A stretch of 64,000 nt of DNA from Chryseobacterium flavum (GCF_003385595.1 NZ_QNUE01000010.1:62001-126000), one strand, 5' to 3'; positions 54,029 to 62,490 are shown, numbered from the stretch's first letter. Notes: generated by a model from the letters alone, not told the origin. Translations and numbers: made by a program.

Positions 54029-55837
54029 ATGACAAATAAACCTTTACACAGCTTCCATATTCCGGTTATGGGGCTTGCTTACACCATTGACAGCCCGATC
54101 CGTGTGGCTCAATATGGCATTTCATCCGTAATTTCCATTATTGATGATGAGATTCTGGAAAAAATGAAGACTTTCTATAATAAGAAATTCAATCTTGATT
54201 ATGCAGGAATTTCAACAAAAACGGAAGACTACCGGGCCAAAAGGATCACCGCATATCTGGATATGGTGGATGATATCGTGAATGAGAAATTTGAATCTTT
54301 CAAACAGGAAATCAGTAGGAATAAGGAGGCTTTGAAAGACTTTATTGCCATGTTACCGAATACTTCAGATCTGAAAAACAGCATGCTGAATTTCCTTAAT
54401 CAGAAGGATAGCTGGAGTTCAGGTATTAAAAATTTTATTGAATCCAATTTAAGACCCGGAAACATTGATGTCAACATCATGACAAAGGTTGACAAAGATA
54501 ATTACAGGAACAATGAACAGCTTCCTGTGATTTATAATGATGCTCATGCTTCATTACGCGGATTTGCTCAAAGCAAGTTATCTTCTTCCATGGTTCTTTC
54601 TGCAGGAATGAATCCCAGGCTGTATAGTTATATTGAAGAATTTGATGATTTTTTTCCGGACCGGAACGGGGTACTGAAAAAAAAGATCATTATCAAAGTC
54701 AGCGATTTCCGTTCTGCAATGATTCAGGGAAATTTTCTGGCGAAGAAAGGATTATGGGTTTCAGAGTACAGAATAGAATCCGGATTAAACTGCGGGGGAC
54801 ATGCTTTTGCTACAGATGGAATGCTCCTCGGTCCCATTATGGAAGAGTTCAGGCAGAAAAAGAATGAGCTGATCCGGTCTGCTCACGATTTAATGATCAA
54901 GGCTTTGGAACAAAAGGGAAGACCTGTTATTTCCACACCCTTAGAAATGAAAATTACAGTACAGGGAGGAGTGGGCACTTCCGAAGAACATGAATTTTTA
55001 CTCGAACATTATAAGGTAGACAGTGTCGGGTGGGGATCTCCTTTTTTATTGGTTCCTGAGGCAACTTCTGTGGACACTGAAACCCGGAAACTGCTGTTAC
55101 AATCCACGGAAAAAGACCTGTACCTGAGTAACCTTTCACCTTTGGGAGTTCCATTTAACACCGTAAGGGGAACTTCTAACGACCTGCTGAGAACACAAAA
55201 GGAATCCCATGGAAAATATGGCAGTTCGTGTCCTAAAAAATTACTTGCTCTAAGTAAAGAGTTTTCACCTGAAGGAACCTGTACAGCCTCTAAAAAATAT
55301 CAGGATATTAAATTGAAGGAACTTCATACTGCAAAGGCAATATTGTCTCCAGGAGAATTTGAAAAAAAAAGGTCAGAGATTACTGAAAAAGCCTGTCTTT
55401 GTGTAGGTCTTGTAAATGCTGCATACCTCGAACAAAATATTGAAATCAAAGGAGAAAAACAGGGAGTGGTGATTTGCCCGGGCCCTAATATTGCTTTTTT
55501 CAACAAGGAAGTTTCCCTTTCGGAAATGGTAAAACATATCTATGGAAATGCCAACGTCCTTCCTGATTCTCAACGTTCTCATATGTTTATCAACGAACTC
55601 AAAATGTACATTGATTATCTGAAAAAAGAAATCCCGGATCCATCTGCTCAGGTTACAGCTGCACAGTCGAAAAAATGGAATACGTTCAGAAAAAATTTAC
55701 TCGAAGGAATTGAATACTATCAGCAGGTATTTCAAACCTCTACATTCTTTAAAAAAGAAACGAAGAAAATACTTTGTCAACTTCAGGAATATAAACTGGA
55801 GCTGACCACAATTGAAATACCCCAAGCTGAAAAATAA
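54029..55837 (+). CDS. Uncharacterised 602-residue protein, possible FMN-binding TIM-barrel oxidoreductase
   Basis: I do not recognise a named family. The N terminus (FHIPVMGLAYTIDSPIRVAQ then YGISSVISIIDD), the centre (SGLNCGGHAFATDG, C255) and the later ITVQGGVGTSEEHEFLLEH (about 310-325) followed by VDSVGWGSPFLL look like phosphate-binding loops of FMN-dependent TIM barrels such as nitronate monooxygenase or the glutamate-synthase barrel. Four later cysteines (C401, C418, C456, C458) could ligate an iron-sulfur cluster. It has no signal peptide or membrane span, and is flanked by gaps of 319 and 160 bases, so it is probably expressed alone. The function is unknown. Confidence 0.6.
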   Translation: MTNKPLHSFHIPVMGLAYTIDSPIRVAQYGISSVISIIDDEILEKMKTFYNKKFNLDYAGISTKTEDYRAKRITAYLDMVDDIVNEKFESFKQEISRNKEALKDFIAMLPNTSDLKNSMLNFLNQKDSWSSGIKNFIESNLRPGNIDVNIMTKVDKDNYRNNEQLPVIYNDAHASLRGFAQSKLSSSMVLSAGMNPRLYSYIEEFDDFFPDRNGVLKKKIIIKVSDFRSAMIQGNFLAKKGLWVSEYRIESGLNCGGHAFATDGMLLGPIMEEFRQKKNELIRSAHDLMIKALEQKGRPVISTPLEMKITVQGGVGTSEEHEFLLEHYKVDSVGWGSPFLLVPEATSVDTETRKLLLQSTEKDLYLSNLSPLGVPFNTVRGTSNDLLRTQKESHGKYGSSCPKKLLALSKEFSPEGTCTASKKYQDIKLKELHTAKAILSPGEFEKKRSEITEKACLCVGLVNAAYLEQNIEIKGEKQGVVICPGPNIAFFNKEVSLSEMVKHIYGNANVLPDSQRSHMFINELKMYIDYLKKEIPDPSAQVTAAQSKKWNTFRKNLLEGIEYYQQVFQTSTFFKKETKKILCQLQEYKLELTTIEIPQAEK

Positions 55838-55997
55838 GATTACTAATAACAAAATAGGTCAGAATAGGCTTTTCATAATAATGAGAGGCCTTCTAATTTA
55901 TAATAACTATAATACGTATGGCTATTTTAAATCTGATATCCGCTTAAAGATTCTTACCTTAGAAGTATTGTATATTATTATAATAACATCTCATTTT

Positions 55998-56945
55998 ATG
56001 GAAAAAAGAAAGATCAAAAACACGGATTTATTTATTGCACCGATTAATTTTGGAGGAAATGTTTTTGGATGGACACTGGACGAAAAACAATCATTTGATA
56101 TATTAGATCAGTTTACTGGTGCCGGATTTAATTTTGTAGATACCGCAGACACCTATTCATGGTGGGTAAACGGTAGAGGAGGCCAGTCTGAAGAGATTAT
56201 CGGTAAATGGATGAAAAGCCGCTCCAACCGTAAAGATATTGTATTGGCAACTAAAGTGGGGTCTGAAACTAAAGAGCATGGTTTTGATATCAGTAAAAAA
56301 CATATTTTACAATCAGTAGATGAGTCTTTACAGAGGTTACAGACTGATCATATTGATATCTACTATACCCATTTTGATGACAATACCACTGCTGTAGAAG
56401 AAACCCTTTCCGCTTATGATGAGATCATTAAGGCAGGAAAGGTAAGGTATATTGCCGCATCTAACCTTTCACCGGAACGTTTAAAAGCTTCATTTGATGC
56501 AGCCGAAAAAAACAATCTGCCTAAATATGTAGCATTACAGCCTCATTATAACCTGATGGAAAGGGAAGGATTTGAGAAAAATTATGCTCCTTTGGCAGAA
56601 CAGTTTGATCTTAGTGTATTTCCTTACTGGTCATTGGCCGCCGGATTTCTAACCGGTAAATACCGTAATGAAGAGGATCTTACAAAAAGTGCAAGAGGAG
56701 AGGGGGCCAGAAAATATTTAACTCCTAAAGGACTTGAAGTTCTAAAGGCTTTGGATCAGATAAGCGAAAAATATCATGCGCCACAGAGCACCGTTGCTTT
56801 AGCCTGGTTACTGGCCAATCCGCTGATCACGGCGCCGATTGTAAGTGCAACCAGCGCTTCACAGCTTGAAACTTTGTTCAAGGCTCCTGAACTTGTTCTG
56901 GACCAGGAGGATATTTCACTGCTTAATAAAGCAAGCAATTATTAA
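55998..56945 (+). CDS. Aldo/keto reductase
   Basis: The 315-residue AKR has the catalytic tetrad region: Asp and Tyr in FVDTADTYSWW, Lys in VLATKVGSET and His in IDIYYTHFDD. The NADPH-binding end is APIVSATSASQLETLF. The W-W insertion after DTY and the G-R-G-G-Q-S-E-E-I-I segment match the YajO/ion-channel-beta-subunit-like group. The ATG at 55998 is right; the frame extends back to 55812 inside the previous gene with AT-rich nonsense. A strong terminator follows. The substrate is unknown. Confidence 0.92.
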   Translation: MEKRKIKNTDLFIAPINFGGNVFGWTLDEKQSFDILDQFTGAGFNFVDTADTYSWWVNGRGGQSEEIIGKWMKSRSNRKDIVLATKVGSETKEHGFDISKKHILQSVDESLQRLQTDHIDIYYTHFDDNTTAVEETLSAYDEIIKAGKVRYIAASNLSPERLKASFDAAEKNNLPKYVALQPHYNLMEREGFEKNYAPLAEQFDLSVFPYWSLAAGFLTGKYRNEEDLTKSARGEGARKYLTPKGLEVLKALDQISEKYHAPQSTVALAWLLANPLITAPIVSATSASQLETLFKAPELVLDQEDISLLNKASNY

Positions 56946-56967
56946 TCACTAAGCCTGAATAATACAG

Positions 56968-56999
56968 AAATCTCTGCTCAAATTGAGCAGAGATTTTTA
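56968..56999 (+). terminator. Rho-independent terminator of the AKR gene
   Basis: AAATCTCTGCTCAA (56968-56981) and TTGAGCAGAGATTT (56983-56996) are perfect complements over 14 positions with a single base between, followed by further T residues. In practice the inner pairs open to form the loop. Confidence 0.9.
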
Positions 57000-57064
57000 T
57001 TTCAATAATTGACTCCATAAAAGTTTTTCTTACATTTTATAGTGAAGAATTTCTCTATGTAAAA

Positions 57065-57090
57065 TATATATCGTAATATTGCGATATATA
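57065..57090. promoter_or_regulatory. Operator of the ArsR-type regulator (copy 1)
   Basis: TATATATCG (57065-57073) and CGATATATA (57082-57090) are perfect 9-base arms around TAATATTG. The site ends 8 bases before the ArsR ATG, typical of autoregulation. Its complement contains the word ATATCGCAATATT, repeated at 57444. Confidence 0.75.
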
Positions 57091-57098
57091 TTAAAATC

Positions 57099-57425
57099 AT
57101 GGGAGTTACCAAGACCGATCATTTTACTGATGAGCAAAATAGAATAGCAACCATTGCCAAAGCATTGGGGCATCCGGCCAGAGTAGCTATTATTGAGTAT
57201 CTGCTTAAAGTGAATGCCTGCATATGCGGTGATATTGTTGATGCGCTGCCTTTAGCACAAGCTACAGTTTCCCAACATCTGAAAGAGCTTAAAAATGCGG
57301 GCCTGATCAAAGGGAATATAGAAGGTACAGCCATTTGTTATTGTATTGATGAAAAGACATTTGAAATTCTGAAAGACTATTTCTCAAAGATCATTCTGAC
57401 TGTTGCCGAACAGAAATGCTGTTAA
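57099..57425 (+). CDS. arsR: ArsR-family metalloregulator
   Basis: The 108-residue winged-helix repressor has the C-x-C metal site CICGDIVDAL (C41, C43) at the start of the alpha-3 helix, in the ELCVCDL position of ArsR, and the recognition helix QATVSQHLKELKNAGLI. Further cysteines are in ICYCID and the C-terminal EQKCC. As(III)/Sb(III) sensing is therefore likely. It leads an operon with a DUF6428 protein and a low-molecular-weight phosphatase/arsenate reductase-like protein and binds the palindrome just upstream. Confidence 0.9.
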   Translation: MGVTKTDHFTDEQNRIATIAKALGHPARVAIIEYLLKVNACICGDIVDALPLAQATVSQHLKELKNAGLIKGNIEGTAICYCIDEKTFEILKDYFSKIILTVAEQKCC

Positions 57426-57443
57426 GCATTTTTTTAAAATAAA

Positions 57444-57460
57444 ATATCGCAATATTGCAT
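57444..57460. promoter_or_regulatory. Operator word (copy 2) between arsR and the DUF6428 gene
   Basis: ATATCGCAATATTGCAT repeats the 13-base core of the operator before arsR in inverted orientation. It lies 22 bases before the DUF6428 ATG, suggesting a second ArsR-controlled promoter inside the operon. Confidence 0.5.
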
Positions 57461-57482
57461 TTAACCAATAAAACAAAAAAAA

Positions 57483-57956
57483 ATGAAACTATCTGAAATT
57501 AAAGAAATTTTACCGGTACTGGAAAATGTTGAATTCCAATTAGAAGACGGAACCTTTGTTCCTGAACATTTCCATGTAACAGAAGTGGGGACGGTTACTA
57601 AACATTTCATCGATTGTGGAGGAACTATCCGTAATGAAAAGGTGGTCAACTTCCAGCTCTGGAATGCCAATGACTTTGAGCATCGGCTAAAGCCCGGAAA
57701 GCTTTTAAACATTATCAAGCTGTCCGAAGAGAAATTAGGAATTGAAGATGGTGAAATTGAGGTAGAGTATCAGAATACAACCATTGGAAAATACGATCTT
57801 GCATTTAACGGGAAGGTTTTTATTCTCAAAAACAAAACCACAGCCTGTCTGGCTCAGGATGCATGCGGTATTCCTGCCGGAAAACAAAAAATAAGCCTGT
57901 CAGAGCTTTCTGCCCAAAAAACATCATGCTGTACACCCAATTCAGGATGCTGCTAA
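57483..57956 (+). CDS. DUF6428 family protein
   Basis: The 157-residue protein resembles a family common in Bacteroidetes arsenic operons, with KEILPVLENVEFQLEDGTFV, PEHFHVTEVG and VVNFQLWNANDFEHRLKPGK. The C terminus is cysteine-rich (KTSCCTPNSGCC, plus C-G near 128), four cysteines in two pairs that could bind arsenite or another soft metal. The role is unknown; metallochaperone or sensor activity is an inference. It lies between arsR and the arsenate-reductase-like gene with short gaps. Confidence 0.8.
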   Translation: MKLSEIKEILPVLENVEFQLEDGTFVPEHFHVTEVGTVTKHFIDCGGTIRNEKVVNFQLWNANDFEHRLKPGKLLNIIKLSEEKLGIEDGEIEVEYQNTTIGKYDLAFNGKVFILKNKTTACLAQDACGIPAGKQKISLSELSAQKTSCCTPNSGCC

Positions 57957-57980
57957 AATTTTTATTTAAAGATCAAAAAA

Positions 57981-58598
57981 ATGTATCCTGAATTATCAAC
58001 CACAATTGCTTTATTAAAATGTACCAGAATAGAAAAGGAGAGAAGGGCTATACTAATGCCGCTGATAGAATATATTCAAAAAAAACTGGAGGCCGGAGAA
58101 CCTGTAAATATCAATTTTATCTGTACACATAATTCAAGAAGAAGCCATTTGTCGCAAATATGGGCACAGATTGCTGCTGCACACTATGGAGTGCCAGAAG
58201 TAACCTGCTATTCAGGAGGTACAGAACAAACTGCCATGTTCCCTAAAATTGTAGAAACATTGAGGGAACAAGGCTGTCAGGTCATAGAATTATCCGATTC
58301 TGAAAACCCGGCTTATGCTATAAAGTATGATGAGGATTCACATCCAGTTATCGGCTTTTCCAAAAGATATGATCATCCGTTTAATCCTGTCCATAGTTTT
58401 GCTGCTGTAATGACCTGTTCCCAGGCTGATACAGATTGTCCTTTCATTAAAGGAGCAGATACGCGCATTGCTTTGGCTTTTGAAGATCCTAAAATCTCAG
58501 ATGGCACACCTGAACAATCGGCAATATATAAAGAAAGAAGTTTACAGATCGGCTCAGAAATGTTTTATGTTTTTTCCCAGATACAGATAATGGGATAG
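57981..58598 (+). CDS. Low-molecular-weight phosphatase/arsenate reductase-like protein
   Basis: The 205-residue protein has the LMW-PTP active-site loop CTHNSRR (C48 to R54, CX5R) in NFICTHNSRRSHLSQIW, followed by YSGGTEQTAMFP. This is the Bacteroidetes type annotated as arsenate reductase (thioredoxin) or tyrosine phosphatase. It is longer than ArsC from plasmid pI258 (131). A later Cys pair (MTCSQADTDCPF) may serve the reductive cascade. Operon position after arsR supports arsenate reduction. No Acr3 or ArsB pump gene follows in the window. Confidence 0.85.
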   Translation: MYPELSTTIALLKCTRIEKERRAILMPLIEYIQKKLEAGEPVNINFICTHNSRRSHLSQIWAQIAAAHYGVPEVTCYSGGTEQTAMFPKIVETLREQGCQVIELSDSENPAYAIKYDEDSHPVIGFSKRYDHPFNPVHSFAAVMTCSQADTDCPFIKGADTRIALAFEDPKISDGTPEQSAIYKERSLQIGSEMFYVFSQIQIMG

Positions 58599-58630
58599 AT
58601 AAGTTAGGAATAATCTCACAAAACGCTAAT

Positions 58631-58927
58631 ATGTCAGAAAATTATATTCAATATGCGAGCGGCTATCAAAAAGACAATATTGATGAAAAAGATATAGTAA
58701 AAGCTATATCGGACATTCAATTAATGGATGATGAACATGGAACATTTTGGGTTTCAGTTATAACCGATGATGAAAATGTAATTGAAGTAAATAGAGATTT
58801 ATCGCTTATTGTAATTTTTGAAGGACAACAAACCCAATATCAGGCTAAAGACTGGAAAGAGGTCATAGAACTTTATAATCTGCTATTGAGTGAAAAATTC
58901 GATGTAATAACCGAAAGAGTAAATTAA
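58631..58927 (+). CDS. Small uncharacterised acidic protein
   Basis: The 98-residue cytoplasmic protein is rich in Asp and Glu and has an alternating pattern (HGTFWVSVITDDENVIEVN, LSLIVIFEGQQTQYQ) suggestive of a small alpha-beta fold. Similar short proteins are sometimes polymorphic-toxin immunity proteins, but no toxin gene is adjacent. It follows the phosphatase gene by 32 bases and may be a passenger of the ars operon. Confidence 0.55.
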   Translation: MSENYIQYASGYQKDNIDEKDIVKAISDIQLMDDEHGTFWVSVITDDENVIEVNRDLSLIVIFEGQQTQYQAKDWKEVIELYNLLLSEKFDVITERVN

Positions 58928-59394
58928 TAGTTAGAAAATAAAAATAAATATAAACAATATACAATTTAACATAATATAAATTATAGGAAAAATAATTTAC
59001 TGAAAAGGGGTAGCCTAATCCATGAGTTTCTGTTATTCTCAAAATTTTCCTGACCAATTTCCTTTAACCATTTCTAAGAGCTCTTTTCTTCTTTATAGCT
59101 TTTGCCCGGAAAACATTCCGGGCTTCTGTTATTTCAATAACTTATGTTTTGTTTGCATACGGTTAAAATAACACGCATATCCATAAAAACAGATGCTATA
59201 AACCAATCAATTTCAAAAGTCTTAATTTTTATCCGCTGAGCTTCTTCTATAAAATCTCTGTTCCTGCCTGCACAGTTTTTTTTAGCCTGATTTATTTCCT
59301 TTATATATTATGTTAAATAGTACAAATCTTGTCACATGACAATTCCTGCTACTGCAAAAAGAAATACCTTTATCATACCAAAAAATAATATAAT
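58928..59394. other. Intergenic region with one terminator
   Basis: This 467-base gap contains a GC-rich hairpin (59104-59123) and AT-rich sequence on both sides. No gene or further repeat was recognised. Confidence 0.6.
59104..59123 (+). terminator. GC-rich hairpin terminator
   Basis: GCCCGGAA (59104-59111) and TTCCGGGC (59116-59123) form a perfect 8-bp stem with a 4-nt loop, followed by TTCTGTTATTT. It could end the ars operon transcript. Confidence 0.75.
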
Positions 59395-59790
59395 ATGAAA
59401 CCTAAAATGATCTGGGCCAACCTGGCCGTAGCCAATCTTGAACGAACACAAAAATTCTATACAGAGCTGGGATTCAAGTCCAATAACCCACACAGTTCCA
59501 ATGAACTGGTAAGCTTTTTTGCAGCCGGAAATGAATTTATCATTCACTTTTTCTTAAAAAGCGTGATAGAAAACAATCTGAAAAGCATACAATTTGGAGA
59601 CCCTGACAGCTCAAACGAAATTATATTCACCCTATCCGCAGAAAGTAAAAACCAGGTAGATGAATGGGCTCTGGAGGTAAAAAAAGCCGGCGGGACCATT
59701 GTCTCAGAACCCGAGAGTTTTGGAGAAAATTATTATGGCTTTGTGTTTGCAGATCCCGATGGGCACAAGTTTAATGTATTTTATATGTAA
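59395..59790 (+). CDS. VOC-family (glyoxalase/bleomycin-resistance fold) protein
   Basis: The 131-residue single VOC module starts MIWANLAVANLERTQKFYTELGF and ends YYGFVFADPDGHKFNVFYM, the two halves of the paired beta-alpha-beta-beta-beta fold. Family members are metal-dependent lyases, dioxygenases or drug-binding proteins. The usual first metal His is an Asn here (WANLAV) and the late Glu is absent, so catalysis is doubtful. It stands alone. Confidence 0.85.
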   Translation: MKPKMIWANLAVANLERTQKFYTELGFKSNNPHSSNELVSFFAAGNEFIIHFFLKSVIENNLKSIQFGDPDSSNEIIFTLSAESKNQVDEWALEVKKAGGTIVSEPESFGENYYGFVFADPDGHKFNVFYM

Positions 59791-59941
59791 ATTAGATATT
59801 GTTGCCTGATATGCCTGTGAGCATTAATTGCCCGTAAATCACCTCTGTTTTCAGTCAGATAGCATAGCCCCTGACTTGAAAAACGCTGTTTATTTGGGAC
59901 TTTTCTAAATTTTCCGGTAGTTAACTGTATTTATAATTGGG

Positions 59942-59976
59942 CGGATTGAAAAACTAATAATTCACTAATCAATCCG
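59942..59976. terminator. Possible hairpin between convergent genes
   Basis: CGGATTGA (59942-59949) pairs with TCAATCCG (59969-59976) with a 19-nt loop between the VOC and YdcF genes. The large loop makes it weaker than other terminators here. Confidence 0.4.
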
Positions 59977-60024
59977 GACACTGAACTGGGTTAAGAGTTT
60001 GGTTCTGTGATAAAATTCAGAATA

Positions 60025-60807
60025 TTATCCATTCATTCCCAAACTATTATACAGCTTTACCTGCCATATTCCCACGATTTCTTTGAGCATAACAAAGGTA
60101 AAAGCAGCATTATAGCTGTTGGGAAATACCGTGATTTCGGTATCAATAAAATCTGATGCCTGCGGAACAGGATGTATTCCAAATGTCTGAAACAGCGAAA
60201 CAGCTCTTTTCATATGAAAACCCGAAGTCACCAGGTATACATTGGAAGGTGCTATCTGTTTCAATATTTGGCTGGAATATTTTGCATTTTCATACGTATT
60301 CATGCTTTTATCTTCCTTTATGATATCAGCTTCTGAAGCTCCCATTTTTATAAAACTGTCGCTGAATAATTCCGCTTCACTGGTCTGCCCCCTTCCCTTC
60401 CCGGAAATTAATATTTTACAGGGCAGATTATTTTTCCTGTATTCATAATATAACTGGTACGCTGTGACCATTCTGGAATAAGACAATATGTGCGGCTTTT
60501 CAATATTGTCAATATCTGTAACGCCACCACCCAGTACCACGATAACGGGATTTTGCGAAGCCATGTTCTTACTTACCTGGGTATTGGCGTAATTTTTCTG
60601 AAGGTATGCAGAAGTCAGTTTACCCAGGAAACCATTTCCTATAAAAATACTGAGTAAGACGGCCAATATGCCAATTCCTATCCTCAGGTTTTTACGTTTG
60701 TTTTTCCTTTTCAGCAGGATGATGATAACTGCCGCCAGAAATAAAAGGAAATAAGGTTCTGTAAAAAGCTGTAGAATACGGAATAAAAGGTCTAGTAAAA
60801 ATTTCAT
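60025..60807 (-). CDS. YdcF/SanA/ElyC family (DUF218) membrane protein
   Basis: The 260-residue protein has two N-terminal membrane spans (about 14-33 and 43-60) and a DUF218 domain: NPVIVVLGGG, SYSRMVTAYQLYY, ILISGKGRGQTSEAELF, SMNTYENAKYSSQIL and VTSGFHMKRAVSLFQ. Relatives such as ElyC and SanA affect envelope integrity. The ATG at 60805-60807 is used; a longer frame to 61029 adds a region without homology features. It is downstream of the SymE-like gene but separated by 245 bases. Confidence 0.88.
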   Translation of the reverse strand: MKFLLDLLFRILQLFTEPYFLLFLAAVIIILLKRKNKRKNLRIGIGILAVLLSIFIGNGFLGKLTSAYLQKNYANTQVSKNMASQNPVIVVLGGGVTDIDNIEKPHILSYSRMVTAYQLYYEYRKNNLPCKILISGKGRGQTSEAELFSDSFIKMGASEADIIKEDKSMNTYENAKYSSQILKQIAPSNVYLVTSGFHMKRAVSLFQTFGIHPVPQASDFIDTEITVFPNSYNAAFTFVMLKEIVGIWQVKLYNSLGMNG

Positions 60808-61052
60808 CTGATGATATTGATTAATGTTTAGAAACATTGTATTTACAAAGATAAGGGTAATTTTATTGGCAGTATATACTAAAATTTTGTTTTTAAATAT
60901 CATAAAAAGGCTACTTTTCAGTAACCTTTGATTAATTTCAGCATTTTCAAGAGCTTCCGGCATCTGCACACACCAGTTATTAAATCTCAATAAAAATGAA
61001 CTACATCCGGAAATTAAGCTGCAATACAAATATCACAAACCAGGAAATTTAA

Positions 61053-61286
61053 TTATGTTACGTCTCCATAATCTTCTTCCCGCTCCAGGATAATCTGGTT
61101 CCTGCACACTGTAACCAGCACATGATCTCCCGGCTGAAAACCACACTGCTGTACCCACTTCCCTGTAATCCTTATTTCCGGAAAGAAAACTATTTTTCCA
61201 TGTGCTCTTGAAAACGATTTAAGGAAAACCGTAATGTTGCGATTGTGAAGCTCATTATCTTTGCTTCGGTTCATTCTTTTTCTCAT
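61053..61286 (-). CDS. SymE-like toxin (type I addiction module family)
   Basis: The 77-residue protein ends with the SymE/MazE-like swapped-hairpin motif PEIRITGKWVQQCGFQPGDH and VLVTVCRNQIILE. SymE of E. coli is an SOS-induced toxin controlled by an antisense RNA and affects nucleic acids. Three starts are possible: GTG 61310, ATG 61286 and ATG 61274. I chose 61286. It is divergent from an XRE-type regulator with a 150-base gap that could hold regulatory RNA or operators. No antisense RNA could be identified by eye. Confidence 0.75.
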   Translation of the reverse strand: MRKRMNRSKDNELHNRNITVFLKSFSRAHGKIVFFPEIRITGKWVQQCGFQPGDHVLVTVCRNQIILEREEDYGDVT

Positions 61287-61436
61287 ATCTGTTAATTTCC
61301 AGCAAATCACGGAATAAATGGCAGAATACTACAGTTTGGGAAAGGATATTTTATTCAAAACAATGGATATTTTAGAATATAATTTATTTTTAACGGGAGC
61401 TTTATTTTTAGGGTTTAAAACTTTATATTTGTTATC

Positions 61437-61847
61437 ATGAGTTACACAGATATGCAAAATAAAAAAATACATCAGGGTAGAAATATAAAGCGTTTCCGCG
61501 AAATGCTGGGAATTAAGCAGGAAGCTTTGGCTTTCGAGTTAGGTGATGACTGGAATCAAAAGAAAATCTCTCTTTTAGAGCAAAAAGAAATGGTAGAATC
61601 TGATATTCTGACGCAGGTAGCTCAAATTCTGAAAGTCCCGGTTGAAGCGATTGAAAATTTTGATGAGGAGCAAGCAGTGAATATTATTTCTAATACATTC
61701 ACAAGCAACGACACATCAACTTTGAATGCTATAAATGTACAACCTACTTTCAACCCTCTTGATAAGATGGTAGAGCTGTATGAGCGTATGCTGGAACAGC
61801 AGAGGGAGATGATTGAGAAATTAGAAAAGTTAATTGAGAAGAAATAG
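61437..61847 (+). CDS. XRE-family HTH regulator with C-terminal coiled coil
   Basis: The 136-residue protein has an N-terminal HTH (about 15-72; GRNIKRFREMLGIKQEALAFEL and KKISLLEQKEMVE), a Ser/Thr/Asn-rich linker and a C-terminal amphipathic helix (MVELYERMLEQQREMIEKLE) likely to form a coiled coil. This form is widespread in Chryseobacterium, often beside mobile or defence genes. It is divergent from the SymE-like toxin gene and may regulate it, though such regulators are also common alone. A long hairpin terminator follows at 61992-62038. Confidence 0.85.
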   Translation: MSYTDMQNKKIHQGRNIKRFREMLGIKQEALAFELGDDWNQKKISLLEQKEMVESDILTQVAQILKVPVEAIENFDEEQAVNIISNTFTSNDTSTLNAINVQPTFNPLDKMVELYERMLEQQREMIEKLEKLIEKK

Positions 61848-61991
61848 TCTTCAATCGTATGTAATATTATATCAGAATTATCTAATGAAAATACTTGGCT
61901 GAATCGCTTTTAGAGCTCATTACTTCGGTTAGGCCATGCTTTACTCTTCCTAAATTAAAAAATAAATACAATTTTATAGACTAGATCACTG

Positions 61992-62038
61992 AAACATTAA
62001 TAAAAATGGAAAATATTGTTCCATTTTTATTAATGTTT
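61992..62038 (+). terminator. Long perfect hairpin after the XRE gene
   Basis: Bases 61992-62011 and 62019-62038 are perfect complements over 20 positions (containing AATGGAA / TTCCATT) with a 7-nt loop. It is AT-rich and ends in TTTAT. It lies between genes on the same strand and can terminate XRE transcription. Confidence 0.75.
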
Positions 62039-62069
62039 ATATTTCATCCAATAATTTTCTTCAAAAAAT

Positions 62070-62100
62070 TTGCGTAGCTAAATAACTACACATATATTTG
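62070..62100 (+). promoter_or_regulatory. Consensus promoter of the ArsR/SRPBCC operon
   Basis: TTG (62070-62072), a 20-base spacer and TATATTTG (62093-62100) match the Bacteroidetes consensus. Transcription would start near 62107, so the leader is only about a dozen bases. Confidence 0.75.
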
Positions 62101-62118
62101 TAGTCAAATAACTACACA
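62080..62118. promoter_or_regulatory. Repeated operator of the ArsR-type regulator
   Basis: AAATAACTACACA occurs twice, at 62080-62092 and 62106-62118, spaced by 26 bases, and TGTAGT at 62099-62104 pairs with the flanking ACTACA words to form palindromes. The repeats cover the promoter spacer and the start codon region, so binding would repress the operon. Confidence 0.65.
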
Positions 62119-62448
62119 ATGAATTTAAGAAGAGATGTATTTCAGGCGATAGCAGATCCTACAAGAAGATCCATTTTAATGCTGGTGGCGGCTCAATCTA
62201 TGACGGCAGGAGCTATTGCATCCAATTTTGATACGGCGAGACCTACCGTTTCCAAGCATATCCAGATCCTTACAGAATGTGAACTCTTAAGATCTGAGCA
62301 AAACGGCCGTGAAATCATATACCACCTAAATCCCAATAAAATGAAAGAAATAGCCGATTTTATAGAACCCTTCCGCAAAATGTGGGACGACCGGTTCAAT
62401 ACCCTGGAAAGTGTAATGAAAGCATACCAGAATAAAAGCAATGGTTAG
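62119..62448 (+). CDS. ArsR-family regulator of an SRPBCC gene
   Basis: The 109-residue winged-helix protein reads [40 protein letters not shown] and [17 protein letters not shown], the pattern of ArsR members that accompany AHSA1/SRPBCC proteins. It lacks the cysteine metal site, so it is probably not a metal sensor. It is the first gene of a group with SRPBCC, YdeI-like and DoxX genes and is preceded by a consensus promoter overlapping repeated operator words. Confidence 0.9.
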   Translation: MNLRRDVFQAIADPTRRSILMLVAAQSMTAGAIASNFDTARPTVSKHIQILTECELLRSEQNGREIIYHLNPNKMKEIADFIEPFRKMWDDRFNTLESVMKAYQNKSNG

Positions 62449-62490
62449 TATTAGATATCAGATGTCAGATTTTTGCGGTTAAGACATCCA

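Noticed and set aside
55812..55997. N-terminal extension of the aldo/keto reductase frame
   Set aside because: The extra 62 residues are AT-rich, overlap the previous gene and have no AKR sequence; the ATG at 55998 gives the normal N terminus.
58631..58927. Immunity protein of a polymorphic toxin
   Set aside because: Size and acidity fit, but there is no toxin gene next to it and no family match, so it is left as unknown.
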